Below are positions 35,846 to 45,226 of a stretch of 64,000 nucleotides of DNA, one piece after another (positions within the stretch are counted from its first letter, which is position 1; every line of letters starts with the position of its first letter). The stretch comes from Bog-950 sp046329515. Lineage in GTDB: Bacteria > Bacteroidota > Bacteroidia > Chitinophagales > LD1. The notes below the pieces were generated by a model that was given only the letters and a program-made list of their open reading frames with translations, ran no database searches and was not told the DNA's origin. Location of the stretch: the NCBI GenBank assembly GCA_046329515.1, contig JAXLUM010000004.1:124001-188000 (forward strand), in the 5' to 3' direction. The position numbers were made by a program, and so were the translations under genes.

Positions 35846-36379
35846 CTATTTCTGCAATAAACCCTGCGAAAAGTGCCACACCACAATGCCGGCGCTTACT
35901 GAAATATTGAGGGAATGTTTGGTGCCGTATTGCGGTATTTCTACTACAAGGTGCGACTGGCTTACCACTTCCTGATTAACGCCATCCACTTCGTTGCCGA
36001 ATACAATGGCATATTTAGTGCCCGGCACCGGGTTAAAGTCATTTAGCATAACTGCGTTTTCGGCCTGTTCAATGGAGATGATTTGGTAGCCGTTTTGCCG
36101 TAAGTCATTTATCGCTTCTAAGGTAGAAGGGAAATGTTTCCAGTTTACGGTTTCGGCGGCCCCAAGGGCAGTTTTGTGAATATCGCGATGAGGCGGGGTG
36201 CCGGTAATACCGCACAGGTAAATAGCCTCAATTAAAAAGGCATCTGCCGTGCGGAAGACAGAGCCCACATTGAGGTGGCTGCGTATGTTATCCAAAACCA
36301 ATACAATAGGAAACTTTTTGGTGGTTTTGAACTCCTCTTTTGAGAGCCTTGGAAGCTCCTCGTTTAACAACTTGCGCAT
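35846..36379 (-). CDS. SpoU/TrmH-family RNA 2'-O-methyltransferase
   Basis: A 177-residue SPOUT methyltransferase. The three SpoU motifs are present: N-terminal DNIRSHLNVGSVFRTADAF, the middle IVFGNEVDGV, and the C-terminal LNISVSAGIVVWHF that forms the trefoil knot binding S-adenosylmethionine. It methylates a ribose 2'-OH on tRNA or rRNA; the exact target is not determinable. There is no extra N-terminal L7Ae-like domain. The ATG at 36379 (MRKLLNEELPRLS) fits the family better than the one at 36409. Confidence 0.93.
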   Translation of the reverse strand: MRKLLNEELPRLSKEEFKTTKKFPIVLVLDNIRSHLNVGSVFRTADAFLIEAIYLCGITGTPPHRDIHKTALGAAETVNWKHFPSTLEAINDLRQNGYQIISIEQAENAVMLNDFNPVPGTKYAIVFGNEVDGVNQEVVSQSHLVVEIPQYGTKHSLNISVSAGIVVWHFSQGLLQK

Positions 36380-36501
36380 GGGGCAAAGTAAGCAAATCGG
36401 CATCCACAAAATGTGGAATAAGAGCGGGATTTTTTAGGGGGAGAAGCGTAAATTCACGGCTCCGTAAAAACTACGGACGACACACTTTTTGATTTTAGTA
36501 A

Positions 36502-39141
36502 ATGGCGGTAGAACGCAGCATGATTAAGAGCCCGGCAAAAAACGAGGGTACCGAAACCCCGTTAATGAAGCAATACAACACCTTTAAGGCGAAGTACCCT
36601 GATGCTATTTTGCTTTTTAGGGTGGGCGATTTTTACGAAACCTTTGGTGAGGACGCCAAAAGGGCATCGGCGGTGTTGGGTATTGTTTTAACCAAGCGTT
36701 CTAACGGTAAAGCCAGCGAAATTGAATTGGCGGGTTTTCCGCATCATAGTTTAGATACCTATTTACCAAAGTTGGTAAGGGCCGGGCACAGGGTGGCTGT
36801 ATGCGACCAATTGGAAGACCCTAAAATGGCGAAGGGTATAGTTAAGCGTGGTGTAACAGAAATGGTAACGCCCGGTATTGTGTTGGGCGATAATATTCTT
36901 AGCACTAAGAGCAACAACTTTTTGGCTTCGGTATATTTTGAGAAGGATAGCTATGGTTTAGCATTTATAGATATTTCAACAGGTGAGTTTTTTATAGCAG
37001 AAGGCAATTCGGCTTATGCTGAAAAAATGATGCAGGCGTTTTCGCCTTCTGAAGTGCTGTATCCTAAATCGAAACAAAAAGATTTCGTTCAGCAGTTCGG
37101 GTCAAAGTATTATGCGTTTAAGCTGGATGAGTGGGTTTACAGTTATGATAACTCGCTTGAAACCCTCTTAAAACTTTTTGAAACCAATTCCCTTAAAGGA
37201 TTTGGTATTGAAGAGGAGCGTTTAAGTGTAATTGCTGCGGGGGCGGCCATACAATACCTTAAAGATACGGAGCACCATAACCTTGCGCACTTAAGCAAAA
37301 TAAGCAAGTTAACGGATGAGCGCTTTGTATGGTTAGACCGTTTTACGGTTCGCAACCTTGAATTGATTTATAGTCCGCACCAGGGAGGAAAAACCTTGCT
37401 TGATGTTTTAGACAGAACCACCTCACCAATGGGTGCGCGCTTATTAAAGCGCTGGCTGGTAATGCCGTTGCTGGACCGCCAAAAGATTAATGAGCGCCTT
37501 GAGGCTGTGGAGCACTTTGTTAGCCATAACGGGCAGGCCGATGAACTGAAAAAGTACTTGCGGCAAATTGGAGATTTAGAGCGTTTGATAAGCAAGGTTT
37601 CGCTGGAGAAAGTAAACCCGCGCGAGATGGTGCAACTGCGGCGTGCGCTTGGCGCTATTGACCCCATTAAAGGGTTGATGGCACAATCAGGTAATGTGAA
37701 CCTGCAGCGCATGGCGGAGCAGTTAAACCCCTGCAATACCCTGGCCGCTAAAATTGAAAAGGAAGTCAGCGATGAGGCGGGGCCGGTAATTGCCAAAGGA
37801 AACTTTATTAAGAATGGCGTTAGTCCTGATTTAGATGAGCTGCGGGATATTAAAAACAGCGGTAAAGAATACATTGCCGGTATACAACAGAAGGAGATTG
37901 TACGAACAGGAATCAATTCCTTAAAGGTTGGTTTCAATAATGTGTTTGGTTATTTTTTAGAGGTTACCAACTCGCATAAGCATAAAGTGCCAACGGATTG
38001 GATACGCAAGCAAACGCTGACCAATGCTGAACGTTACATAACCGAGGAATTAAAAGAATACGAACAAAAGGTACTAGGCGCTGAAGATAAAATTCAGGTG
38101 CTGGAGGAAAAGATATTTGCTGAGCTGGTGCGCTTTGCCAAAGATGATGTACTTACTATTCAGCAGAATGCACAATTACTTGGCAGACTGGATTGCCTTC
38201 TATCATTGGCAGAAGTTGCCCTGATGTGTAATTATGTGAAGCCGGAGATTAATGACTCGCTGGTTATTGAAATTAAAGAAGGACGACACCCTGTTATTGA
38301 ACAACAGATTGATGTGAGTGAGAAGTATGTGCCTAACGATATTTTATTAGATAGTGAAGGGCAACAGGTGCTGATAATTACCGGACCTAACATGAGCGGT
38401 AAGAGCGCCCTGCTGCGTCAAACGGCTTTGATAGTATTGATGGCCCAGGTGGGAAGTTTTGTTCCGGCTACTTCTGCAAAAATAGGTTGGGTAGATAAAA
38501 TATTTACGCGTGTGGGCGCCAGTGATAATTTAAGTGCAGGCGAATCAACCTTTATGGTGGAGATGAATGAAACCGCCAGCATTATGAACAACCTCTCTAC
38601 CCGCAGTTTAATTTTGCTGGATGAGATAGGACGGGGAACTTCCACCTACGACGGTATTTCTATTGCCTGGAGTTTGGCTGAATACCTGCACAACAATCCC
38701 GCTGCTCATCCACGCACACTGTTTGCCACGCACTATCATGAGTTGAATGAATTGGCAGAGAAGTATCCACGCGTTAGAAATTTTCATGTAGCGGTTAAGG
38801 AAACCGGGCAGAAGGTAATCTTTCTGCGAAAGTTGGTGGAAGGCGGTACCGAACACAGCTTTGGTATACACGTGGCGAAAATGGCCGGTATGCCTAAAGA
38901 GATTATTGAGCGCGCCAATGAAATGCTGAAAGAGCTGGAAAGCCAACGCCAACAGCATGTTGATGTAAAGGATTCTGTGAAAAAGATGCCGGCGCAAAAC
39001 TTCCAACTCAGCTTTTTTGACGTAAGCGACCCCAAGCTGAAAAAGTTGGCCGAAGAAATTGAGCGTATTGAAGTAAACGCCATGACGCCCGTTGAGGCGA
39101 TAATGAAACTAAACGAGCTGAAAAGAATACTGGAGAAGTAG
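36502..39141 (+). CDS. mutS: DNA mismatch repair protein MutS
   Basis: An 879-residue MutS I. The mismatch-recognition domain begins MKQYNTFKAKYPDAILLFRVGDFYETFGEDA, with the family F-x-E motif. The connector and lever regions follow. The ATPase domain has Walker A GPNMSGKSALLRQ, the signature STFMVEMNETA, Walker B LILLDEIGRGTST and the TLFATHYHEL switch. The C-terminal clamp has a basic tail (FFDVSDPKLKKLAEEIERIE). It binds mispairs and recruits MutL in the cytoplasm. mutL is not here, but a radical-SAM gene of presumed DNA metabolism follows on the same strand. An inverted repeat TCCGTA-AAAAC-TACGGA lies at 36461-36477. Confidence 0.98.
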   Translation: MAVERSMIKSPAKNEGTETPLMKQYNTFKAKYPDAILLFRVGDFYETFGEDAKRASAVLGIVLTKRSNGKASEIELAGFPHHSLDTYLPKLVRAGHRVAVCDQLEDPKMAKGIVKRGVTEMVTPGIVLGDNILSTKSNNFLASVYFEKDSYGLAFIDISTGEFFIAEGNSAYAEKMMQAFSPSEVLYPKSKQKDFVQQFGSKYYAFKLDEWVYSYDNSLETLLKLFETNSLKGFGIEEERLSVIAAGAAIQYLKDTEHHNLAHLSKISKLTDERFVWLDRFTVRNLELIYSPHQGGKTLLDVLDRTTSPMGARLLKRWLVMPLLDRQKINERLEAVEHFVSHNGQADELKKYLRQIGDLERLISKVSLEKVNPREMVQLRRALGAIDPIKGLMAQSGNVNLQRMAEQLNPCNTLAAKIEKEVSDEAGPVIAKGNFIKNGVSPDLDELRDIKNSGKEYIAGIQQKEIVRTGINSLKVGFNNVFGYFLEVTNSHKHKVPTDWIRKQTLTNAERYITEELKEYEQKVLGAEDKIQVLEEKIFAELVRFAKDDVLTIQQNAQLLGRLDCLLSLAEVALMCNYVKPEINDSLVIEIKEGRHPVIEQQIDVSEKYVPNDILLDSEGQQVLIITGPNMSGKSALLRQTALIVLMAQVGSFVPATSAKIGWVDKIFTRVGASDNLSAGESTFMVEMNETASIMNNLSTRSLILLDEIGRGTSTYDGISIAWSLAEYLHNNPAAHPRTLFATHYHELNELAEKYPRVRNFHVAVKETGQKVIFLRKLVEGGTEHSFGIHVAKMAGMPKEIIERANEMLKELESQRQQHVDVKDSVKKMPAQNFQLSFFDVSDPKLKKLAEEIERIEVNAMTPVEAIMKLNELKRILEK

Positions 39142-39171
39142 CGGCTGAACTTTTCTTCCCTATCCTTGTTA

Positions 39172-39211
39172 AAGTCTAAATAAGTTAGTTTTTACCAATT
39201 ATTTTAGACTT
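39172..39211. promoter_or_regulatory. Inverted repeat abutting the radical-SAM start codon
   Basis: AAGTCTAAATAA (39172-39183) faces TTATTTTAGACTT (39199-39211), one bulged base. The right arm ends on the base before the ATG at 39212 and holds a -7-like TATTTTAG. Confidence 0.45.
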
Positions 39212-40462
39212 ATGGAGAAGATTTTGGAGAAGCTGGAGATATTGGCAGATGCCGCCAAGTATGATGTAAGCTGCAGCAGCAGCGGAAGTAACAGGCAAAA
39301 TAAGAACAAAGGCTTAGGGAATGCCGGTAATGGCATTTGCCATGCTTATACGGAGGATGGCCGCTGTGTTTCTTTACTTAAAATTTTGATGACCAACCAT
39401 TGCATTTACGATTGCGCGTATTGCGTAACGCGTAAGAGCAATGATATTAAACGCACCAGTTTTAGTGTAGATGAGGTAGTTAGCCTTACCATTAATTTTT
39501 ATCGCCGCAACTATATTGAAGGGTTGTTTTTAAGCTCGGGGATTGCAAAGAATGCCGACTACAGCATGGAGCGCCTGGTGCAGGTGGCTAAAAAGTTAAG
39601 GACTGAGGAAAACTTTAACGGTTACATCCATTTGAAATCGATACCTGGTGCTGATAGCCGCTTGATACATGAGGCGGGCTTATATGCTGACCGTTTAAGC
39701 ATTAACCTTGAAATGCCCACTGAAGCAGGTTTGAAGTTGCTGGCGCCTGATAAAAAGCGGGAGGATATGGTTAAGCCCATACAGCAAATAAGTAATGAAA
39801 TAGTACAATACAAGGAAGAGAAGAAAACGATACGTAAGGTTCCCACATTTGTGCCCGCAGGGCAAAGCACACAAATGGTAATTGGCGCTACAGGCGAAAG
39901 TGACCGCGATATTATGCGTGTGGCCTCGGCGTTCTATAAAAAGTTTGCATTGAAGCGGGTGTATTACTCAGGTTATGTGCCTATTAGTAATGATAACCGC
40001 TTACCGGCGGTGGGAAGCAAAGTGCCTTTTATGCGCGAGAACCGCCTATACCAAAGTGATTGGCTATTGCGCTTTTACGGTTTTACTACGGATGAATTAC
40101 TGCCGGAGAACGCCCCGTTTTTTGATGCAGACTTTGACCCGAAATTGAGTTGGGCTCTGCGAAACATGCATTTCTTTCCTATTGACATTAATAAGGCGGA
40201 TAAACAGTTACTGTTACGTGTGCCGGGCATTGGCGTAAGCAGTGTGCTTAAAATATTGCAGGGACGGCGCTTTGGGAAATTGGGATGGCAGCATTTAGAA
40301 AAAATGGGTGTGGCGCTAAACCGTGCGCGATACTTTATTAGCTGTGGCGGCATGGCTGAAAAAATTAAAGACTATACTGAAACGCGCTTGAGGCAACTGC
40401 TGATAAGTGATAGCCACAGCAAGTATTTAAAGCAGCACAGCCCGCAAATGAGTTTGTTTTAG
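39212..40462 (+). CDS. Putative DNA modification/repair radical SAM protein
   Basis: A 416-residue radical-SAM protein. The iron-sulfur cluster cysteines are C64, C68 and C71 in NHCIYDCAYC, after a preceding C52 (DGRCVSLLK). It starts with MEKILEKLEILADAAKYDVSCSSSGSNR, characteristic of the family annotated as putative DNA modification/repair radical SAM (TIGR03916). A helix-hairpin-helix-like end (KADKQLLLRVPGIGVSSVLKI) supports DNA contact. The chemistry and substrate are not established. One base separates it from the partner gene at 40464, and mutS lies upstream. Confidence 0.9.
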   Translation: MEKILEKLEILADAAKYDVSCSSSGSNRQNKNKGLGNAGNGICHAYTEDGRCVSLLKILMTNHCIYDCAYCVTRKSNDIKRTSFSVDEVVSLTINFYRRNYIEGLFLSSGIAKNADYSMERLVQVAKKLRTEENFNGYIHLKSIPGADSRLIHEAGLYADRLSINLEMPTEAGLKLLAPDKKREDMVKPIQQISNEIVQYKEEKKTIRKVPTFVPAGQSTQMVIGATGESDRDIMRVASAFYKKFALKRVYYSGYVPISNDNRLPAVGSKVPFMRENRLYQSDWLLRFYGFTTDELLPENAPFFDADFDPKLSWALRNMHFFPIDINKADKQLLLRVPGIGVSSVLKILQGRRFGKLGWQHLEKMGVALNRARYFISCGGMAEKIKDYTETRLRQLLISDSHSKYLKQHSPQMSLF

Positions 40463-40463
40463 T

Positions 40464-41219
40464 ATGAAGGTGTTGGTATATGATGGTTCTTTTGAAGGTT
40501 TATTATCGGCGGTGTTTTATGTGTATGAACATAAACTGGCGGATGTAAAAATTGCACGTAGGCACACGGCGGTCCCTTTATTTGGCGAGGTGGTAGATGT
40601 TGCTACCTGCGATGAAAAGGCGGCACGTTTATGGAAAGGTTTAAAGCAACACCTGGGTAACGAGGGGCAACAGTGCATTTATAGTAATTACCTGGCTGAT
40701 AGCTTACGGGAGGAGGATAATATTCTGCGATACATACAATATGCCTTTGCTGCTAAGCACAACATTGTTGCTGATTACAGTAACGTAGCGGTTTTACAGG
40801 CGCGCAAAGTAGAGCGCATGGTAAGCAGGGAACGCCACCGCATGACTGCTTTTGTGCGATTTATGTTAACCAAAGATGGCTTATACTATGCCCAGGTAGA
40901 ACCTGATTTTAATGTGCTGCCTTTAATTGCGCGGCATTTCGAGAAGCGATATGCCGACCAACGCTGGCTGATTTATGATTGCAAACGCAGTTATGGTATT
41001 TACTATGATTTACAACAGGTGGAAATGGTGCAGTTAAACATGGGTGATGAGGCCCAAAATAATTTAAGTGTAGTATTAGATGAAAAGGAAGAAGCCTACC
41101 AACAATTGTGGCAGCAGTATTTTAATAGCGTAAACATTAAGGAGCGTAAAAACAAGAAACTGCATCTACAGCACATGCCGAAGCGCTATTGGAAATACCT
41201 GCCCGAAAAACAGAAATAA
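40464..41219 (+). CDS. TIGR03915-type DNA metabolism protein, partner of the radical-SAM protein
   Basis: A 251-residue protein beginning MKVLVYDGSFEGLLSAVFYVYE, the start of the family annotated as probable DNA metabolism protein (TIGR03915), which almost always accompanies TIGR03916 radical-SAM proteins. Family landmarks are ARKVERMVSRERHRMTAFVRFM, the PHFEKRYADQRWLIYDCKRSYGIYY-like segment and the closing MPKRYWKYLPE. In some genomes this protein is fused to a uracil-DNA glycosylase; here the glycosylase part is absent. The pair forms an operon with 1 bp spacing. Enzyme activity not shown. Confidence 0.9.
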   Translation: MKVLVYDGSFEGLLSAVFYVYEHKLADVKIARRHTAVPLFGEVVDVATCDEKAARLWKGLKQHLGNEGQQCIYSNYLADSLREEDNILRYIQYAFAAKHNIVADYSNVAVLQARKVERMVSRERHRMTAFVRFMLTKDGLYYAQVEPDFNVLPLIARHFEKRYADQRWLIYDCKRSYGIYYDLQQVEMVQLNMGDEAQNNLSVVLDEKEEAYQQLWQQYFNSVNIKERKNKKLHLQHMPKRYWKYLPEKQK

Positions 41220-41230
41220 CAGCGAAGTAG

Positions 41231-43171
41231 TTAGCGCTGTATGGTGAACCTGCCAATTAGCTGACGTTCATTTCTGTTAATGCGCAAAGTTGCAAGATAA
41301 ATGCCCGGAGATAAATCGCTTACATCAAGCACGCATACTTTATTGTTCTTAGCTATGGTTTTTACAGTGGTACCATTACTATTTAAAATGTCTATGGCAT
41401 ATCGTTCAGTGATAGGTGAAGAGGACATATCAATAGTAACAGTTGTTGAAGCCGGAATTGGATAAATTTTTGCATTAGCTACATCAAGGTCGTTAATACT
41501 TTCCCAATTGATTAGAACAGTATCGCAATGGGTTATGCTGCCGCAGGCGCCTTGTAAAGTGGCACATACAATCCAGTTAGCATGATAAGGAACTACTAAT
41601 TGTGCATTAGGGCATCCGCTTCCGCTAGGGAGGGACATAATTAGAGTGTCGGTGCCAATTAAGGTTGTATCAGGAATAGAATTCCAATATTCCATTATGT
41701 GCCATTGAACGGAAGCATTAGGAGCGCCCATAGCTACCAGTTTTAAGCACCAGGGACAGCCATCTGTGGATATAGGTGTGTCATCGGCACAAAAAACTCC
41801 CAAACCAAAATCGTTAAGGGTGCACGCATTAACCGTAACCACTAACATTCCAGAATCGCACAAAACCGGATTGCCATTATCGCACACCCAATAATAGCAG
41901 GTGTCGTTGCCTGTAAAGCTGGAATCAGGCGTATAATCAATTTTATGGCAATCGTTGCTGTTAACACCAAAACCAAATGAGCCGGAAACCCCTGTAATAC
42001 AAAGTGAGTCGTTGTTAGGGTCGCTGTCATTAGCCACTACATCAACCGAAATGTAGGTGCCTTGTGTAGTGCTTGCTGTGTCGTTGTTAGCATCCGGTGG
42101 CAGGTTGTTGCTGCCTGATGCATTAGTAATGTAAAGTGTACCACTTCTACAAAATGAGGGAGTATCTACAGAGCAAACCACATAAGTAATAGTATCATTA
42201 CCGACAGCGCTGGGCGTGTAATTAATGCAGTTGTTAGAGGCTGTGGCCGTTCCTAAGTTGTTGCCCGAAAAACTTTGCAGCGTAAGAGGACCATTGCCGC
42301 TAATAAGATCGTTCTGTAATACGCAGATTGTTGCACCTATGCCAACCGTAGCATTGTAATAATCGCTCACAGGAACAGGCCTTGGAAAGCCGAAGAACAT
42401 TACCGTATTGTTGAGCGTATTTGGTACAGCTAGCGTGTCTGTCAGGATAGTATAAGAGATATCAGCCGGACGGCTTAATCCGCTCACAATTTGAATGGGA
42501 CTGTTGGCAAAAGCAGAATCATAGAAATAAACACTATTGCTGCTCCAATCTGCAGAATAAAAATTTCCATCCTCATCTATGCTAATTCCATCAATTTGAG
42601 AAAGTGTAGTGCTTTTGAGTGTGGTAATGGATGAATCTGAAAGATTTAGTCCAAGTATAGTAGCATTAGGATTCCATGTTGCGATAACCAATCGGTTATG
42701 AAAAGCATCGTAAACAATGCCGTTAGGTGTTTTTGCCATGGCTGTGCCTACAAAATAGTTAAACTGCTGAGAGGCGATGTTGTAGCGCACTATCTTTTTA
42801 GCGCTGAAATCTGTTACAAATATGTTGCCTTTATAGTCGGTACAAATGCCGTTTAGAAAGGTGCCGCCAAGGTTTACATCAAATGCCTGCGTGCCTGTGC
42901 TTAGGCTATAACCGCGAAGGTGAGTGCTGTTGCAGCAAACATATACCGTATCTCCTACAATAGCGATGCCGTAAGGGCTGGGAACTGATGATACAAAAAG
43001 CGTAGGGTTGCTACCGGGTATTACCTGCTGCAAGTTATTTGCAGAAGTGTTGGCTACAATGTAGCGTTGGTGTGCGGCATCGTATTCAACACTTTCAGGG
43101 CTGTTGTAGCTTTGCGCTATAGCACAAACTGAAAACAGGGAGAGAATAAGGGAGGTAAACCATAGTTTCAT
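41231..43171 (-). CDS. T9SS surface protein with NHL-like propeller and Ig-like domains
   Basis: A 646-residue exported protein. The signal peptide (MKLWFTSLILSLFSVCAIAQ) is followed by a beta-propeller of NHL/SMP-30 type (about residues 20-270: GIAIVGDTVYVCCNSTHL; GICTDYKGNIFVTDFSAKKIV). Two cadherin/Ig-like modules follow (DANNDTASTTQGTYISVDVV; DSSFTGNDTCYYWVCDNGNP). The T9SS C-terminal sorting domain is at the end (IYPIPASTTVTIDMSSS...DLSPGIYLATLRINR). It probably ends up on the cell surface. A long hairpin covers the bases just before its start codon. Converges on the DNA-metabolism pair. Confidence 0.9.
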   Translation of the reverse strand: MKLWFTSLILSLFSVCAIAQSYNSPESVEYDAAHQRYIVANTSANNLQQVIPGSNPTLFVSSVPSPYGIAIVGDTVYVCCNSTHLRGYSLSTGTQAFDVNLGGTFLNGICTDYKGNIFVTDFSAKKIVRYNIASQQFNYFVGTAMAKTPNGIVYDAFHNRLVIATWNPNATILGLNLSDSSITTLKSTTLSQIDGISIDEDGNFYSADWSSNSVYFYDSAFANSPIQIVSGLSRPADISYTILTDTLAVPNTLNNTVMFFGFPRPVPVSDYYNATVGIGATICVLQNDLISGNGPLTLQSFSGNNLGTATASNNCINYTPSAVGNDTITYVVCSVDTPSFCRSGTLYITNASGSNNLPPDANNDTASTTQGTYISVDVVANDSDPNNDSLCITGVSGSFGFGVNSNDCHKIDYTPDSSFTGNDTCYYWVCDNGNPVLCDSGMLVVTVNACTLNDFGLGVFCADDTPISTDGCPWCLKLVAMGAPNASVQWHIMEYWNSIPDTTLIGTDTLIMSLPSGSGCPNAQLVVPYHANWIVCATLQGACGSITHCDTVLINWESINDLDVANAKIYPIPASTTVTIDMSSSPITERYAIDILNSNGTTVKTIAKNNKVCVLDVSDLSPGIYLATLRINRNERQLIGRFTIQR

Positions 43172-43222
43172 AGCCTTGGGGTTTGAAACACAAAATAGTA
43201 ATATGTTTCAAACCCAAGGCTA
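43171..43222 (-). promoter_or_regulatory. 20-bp hairpin ending in the start codon of the T9SS protein gene
   Basis: TAGCCTTGGGGTTTGAAACA (43171-43190) faces TGTTTCAAACCCAAGGCTA (43204-43222) with one extra G and a 13-base loop. On the minus-strand mRNA its 3' arm ends with the A of the ATG. The loop holds TACTATTTTG, near the -7 consensus, so it could instead be an operator. No T run follows, so it is not a terminator. Confidence 0.6.
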
Positions 43223-43226
43223 CGGC

Positions 43227-43694
43227 CTAGTAGTTATTTACGTAAAAGTGGCCTTCGGTAATGCGTAAGGTATCAGCCGCGTTATACTGGTTTACGCCGG
43301 TAAAACTGAAAGTGCCTTCGGTGTGGCGCGATTCTGCTTTGCCTTCTTCGTGACTGGTTATTTTCCACTCGCCGTTTATGGGAAAGTACTGTACCGCACT
43401 GTTAGTGCCTCGCGCATACCAGCCTTCCTGGCCTGAGTCAATTGCTACTGTTTGATTTATTTTAGTCAGGTCTACTACTATAGAGGCGCCGTTGGTGGAA
43501 GCCGAACCCGCAAAGGCATTTACAGTTAACAAGGTAACGCCGCTGTAATATTCGGCCCATACCTGGTCTTCACCGCAGGTATAAGATACTCCGTTCAATT
43601 TAAATTGTGCTTCATGCTTTTTCATGAACTCCTGTTTTTTGCAGCCTGCTGATATGGCTGCAGCAATAATGGCAATCAATACTACTTTCTGCAT
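43227..43694 (-). CDS. Small lipoprotein, resembling the DUF6252-like group
   Basis: A 155-residue lipoprotein. A hydrophobic signal (MQKVVLIAIIAAAISAGC) puts the lipidated cysteine at residue 18. The mature part is a beta-rich single domain (EAQFKLNGVSYTCGEDQVW; GASIVVDLTKINQTVAI) ending with EGTFSFTGVNQYNAADTLRITEGHFYV, a pattern shared by small Bacteroidota lipoproteins of the DUF6252 type. I am unsure of the exact family. It lies between the helical protein gene (43779) and the T9SS protein gene (41231) on the same strand, so the three may form one unit. Confidence 0.7.
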   Translation of the reverse strand: MQKVVLIAIIAAAISAGCKKQEFMKKHEAQFKLNGVSYTCGEDQVWAEYYSGVTLLTVNAFAGSASTNGASIVVDLTKINQTVAIDSGQEGWYARGTNSAVQYFPINGEWKITSHEEGKAESRHTEGTFSFTGVNQYNAADTLRITEGHFYVNNY

Positions 43695-43778
43695 ATACGT
43701 TTTGGTTTTTGCAGGCAAAAATGCAGCAGCGAAAGAATGAAAACGGGAATGAGTAAGAATGGCTGTGTTTCTGTACGG

Positions 43779-45155
43779 CTATAGCAGGGTGTTGAATACC
43801 TCGTACATGCCACCATGTAATTGCTTGCGTTGTTCCAACATAGATTCTGGTATTACCTGCCCGCGGTTTTTCACCCTGCTTATTTGCAACAGGTAACCAA
43901 AGAAGTTTCTGTAGTAGTTGAATTGGGGATTATTATACTGCGAAAGCTTAAGGAAGCGGATGTTTTTTTGCGCCAGGTTTAAGGTTACCGGGTAATTGCC
44001 GGTTTTGTAGAAATACAGGGCTTCGCATAAGCGTAACAAAACCAAACCCAGTGGAGTTATTTCATTTCGTTTGTATGCGCGTATGCGTTGAAGAATATTG
44101 TAAGCCTCATTAAAATTGGAGGTATGCATAAACAGGCAAAAGGCATTCACTAACACATCGAACTGCATAGAGCGGTTAACGCCGGGATTTAAGTGTTTCT
44201 GTAAATGCGCCTTGTATATTTTTTGCGCTTTGGTATAATGGCCGTTTATAAGGCAAACATTAAGATAAGAACCGGAAGGATAGCCGCGGATATGCCGCGC
44301 CGAAAAGGGTGAATCAAAGGCCCGTGCATAATACTCTTCTGCCTTTGCATACTTACCTGCTTCTATCAAGCCAAAACCAACCTCGCAGTTCAAACGGAAG
44401 GTATTTGCCTCCTGCATTTCCTCGTTCAGTTTAGGTAACAGTTCAAGGCATTTTAAGTTAGCAGCAATAAAATCTTCGGCACTGGTGCCGTAATATTTAA
44501 TGCAATTACCCAGCGCAAAGTAGTAATGGAAATGGGCCAGAGGGTTTTTCGTTTCTTTTAATCGCTGCTCCCATTTTTTAAGCGTGCCCCAGGCATGCGT
44601 GTTAAAACCATATTCGTTACCTGCCACGCTGTTGGCTAACATATCGGAGCAGTGAATTTTCATGGCTACAAAAAACTCGTCGGCTATACTTTTCAGTTTA
44701 CCTAGTGCCTGCAAATATTTGTTGCCATAACTACGCGCCAGTTTAGGATCGTAGTGGGGGTGAAACATATTGCACACGTTTTCAAACGCTGCTTTGTAAA
44801 AATCAATTAGCTGCTGTTTGCCGGCATCTTTTAAAATTTCGCGCTCACTTATTTTAAGCTTGTGCAGCATTAAGGCACTCATGCCTTTGTGCATTAAGGC
44901 CTGCAAGGTGGTTTGCAGCTTATCGCCATAAATGTGTTGCAGGGCGCGGTTTAAAACTACCGAGGTTATTTTATCGAAATGGCTTTGTGTTAAACCAAGT
45001 TTAGCCGGCAAGGCTGCTTCTTTAAAGTTTTTCTCTGCAACCTGGTTGGCATACAAGTCGCGTATAACTTCATAATTGCCGCTAAGGTCTAACTGGCGGA
45101 AAAGGCGGGCTTCTTCTTCAGTAAATGACTGCACAAATTCAAGCAGGTAGCTCAT
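43779..45155 (-). CDS. Helical TPR-like cytoplasmic protein 3 (distant member of the paired family)
   Basis: A 458-residue helical protein without signal or membrane segments. It starts MSYLLEFVQSFTEEEARLFRQLDL, comparable in pattern to the LIxSLSxxEKxYFK start of the two proteins at 13364 and 14872. It has TPR-like hairpins such as GFGLIEAGKYAKAEEYYARAF, LINGHYTKAQKIYKAHLQKH, TSNFNEAYNILQRIRAYKRN and YFYKTGNYPVTLNLAQKNIRF. The relation is architectural; sequence identity by eye is low. It is not divergent from a surface gene, but a T9SS surface protein lies two genes downstream. Function unknown. Confidence 0.7.
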   Translation of the reverse strand: MSYLLEFVQSFTEEEARLFRQLDLSGNYEVIRDLYANQVAEKNFKEAALPAKLGLTQSHFDKITSVVLNRALQHIYGDKLQTTLQALMHKGMSALMLHKLKISEREILKDAGKQQLIDFYKAAFENVCNMFHPHYDPKLARSYGNKYLQALGKLKSIADEFFVAMKIHCSDMLANSVAGNEYGFNTHAWGTLKKWEQRLKETKNPLAHFHYYFALGNCIKYYGTSAEDFIAANLKCLELLPKLNEEMQEANTFRLNCEVGFGLIEAGKYAKAEEYYARAFDSPFSARHIRGYPSGSYLNVCLINGHYTKAQKIYKAHLQKHLNPGVNRSMQFDVLVNAFCLFMHTSNFNEAYNILQRIRAYKRNEITPLGLVLLRLCEALYFYKTGNYPVTLNLAQKNIRFLKLSQYNNPQFNYYRNFFGYLLQISRVKNRGQVIPESMLEQRKQLHGGMYEVFNTLL

Positions 45156-45190
45156 AAACCCAAACGGTATTGTATTGTAAGCTGGTTGCC

Positions 45191-45224
45191 TAAAATAAAA
45201 AAAGCAACCTTTTCAGATTGCTTT
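45191..45224 (-). terminator. Terminator after tRNA-Leu (minus strand)
   Basis: On the minus strand AAAGCAA pairs with TTGCTTT (45218-45224 and 45201-45207) and is followed by a long T run. Confidence 0.75.
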
Positions 45225-45226
45225 AG

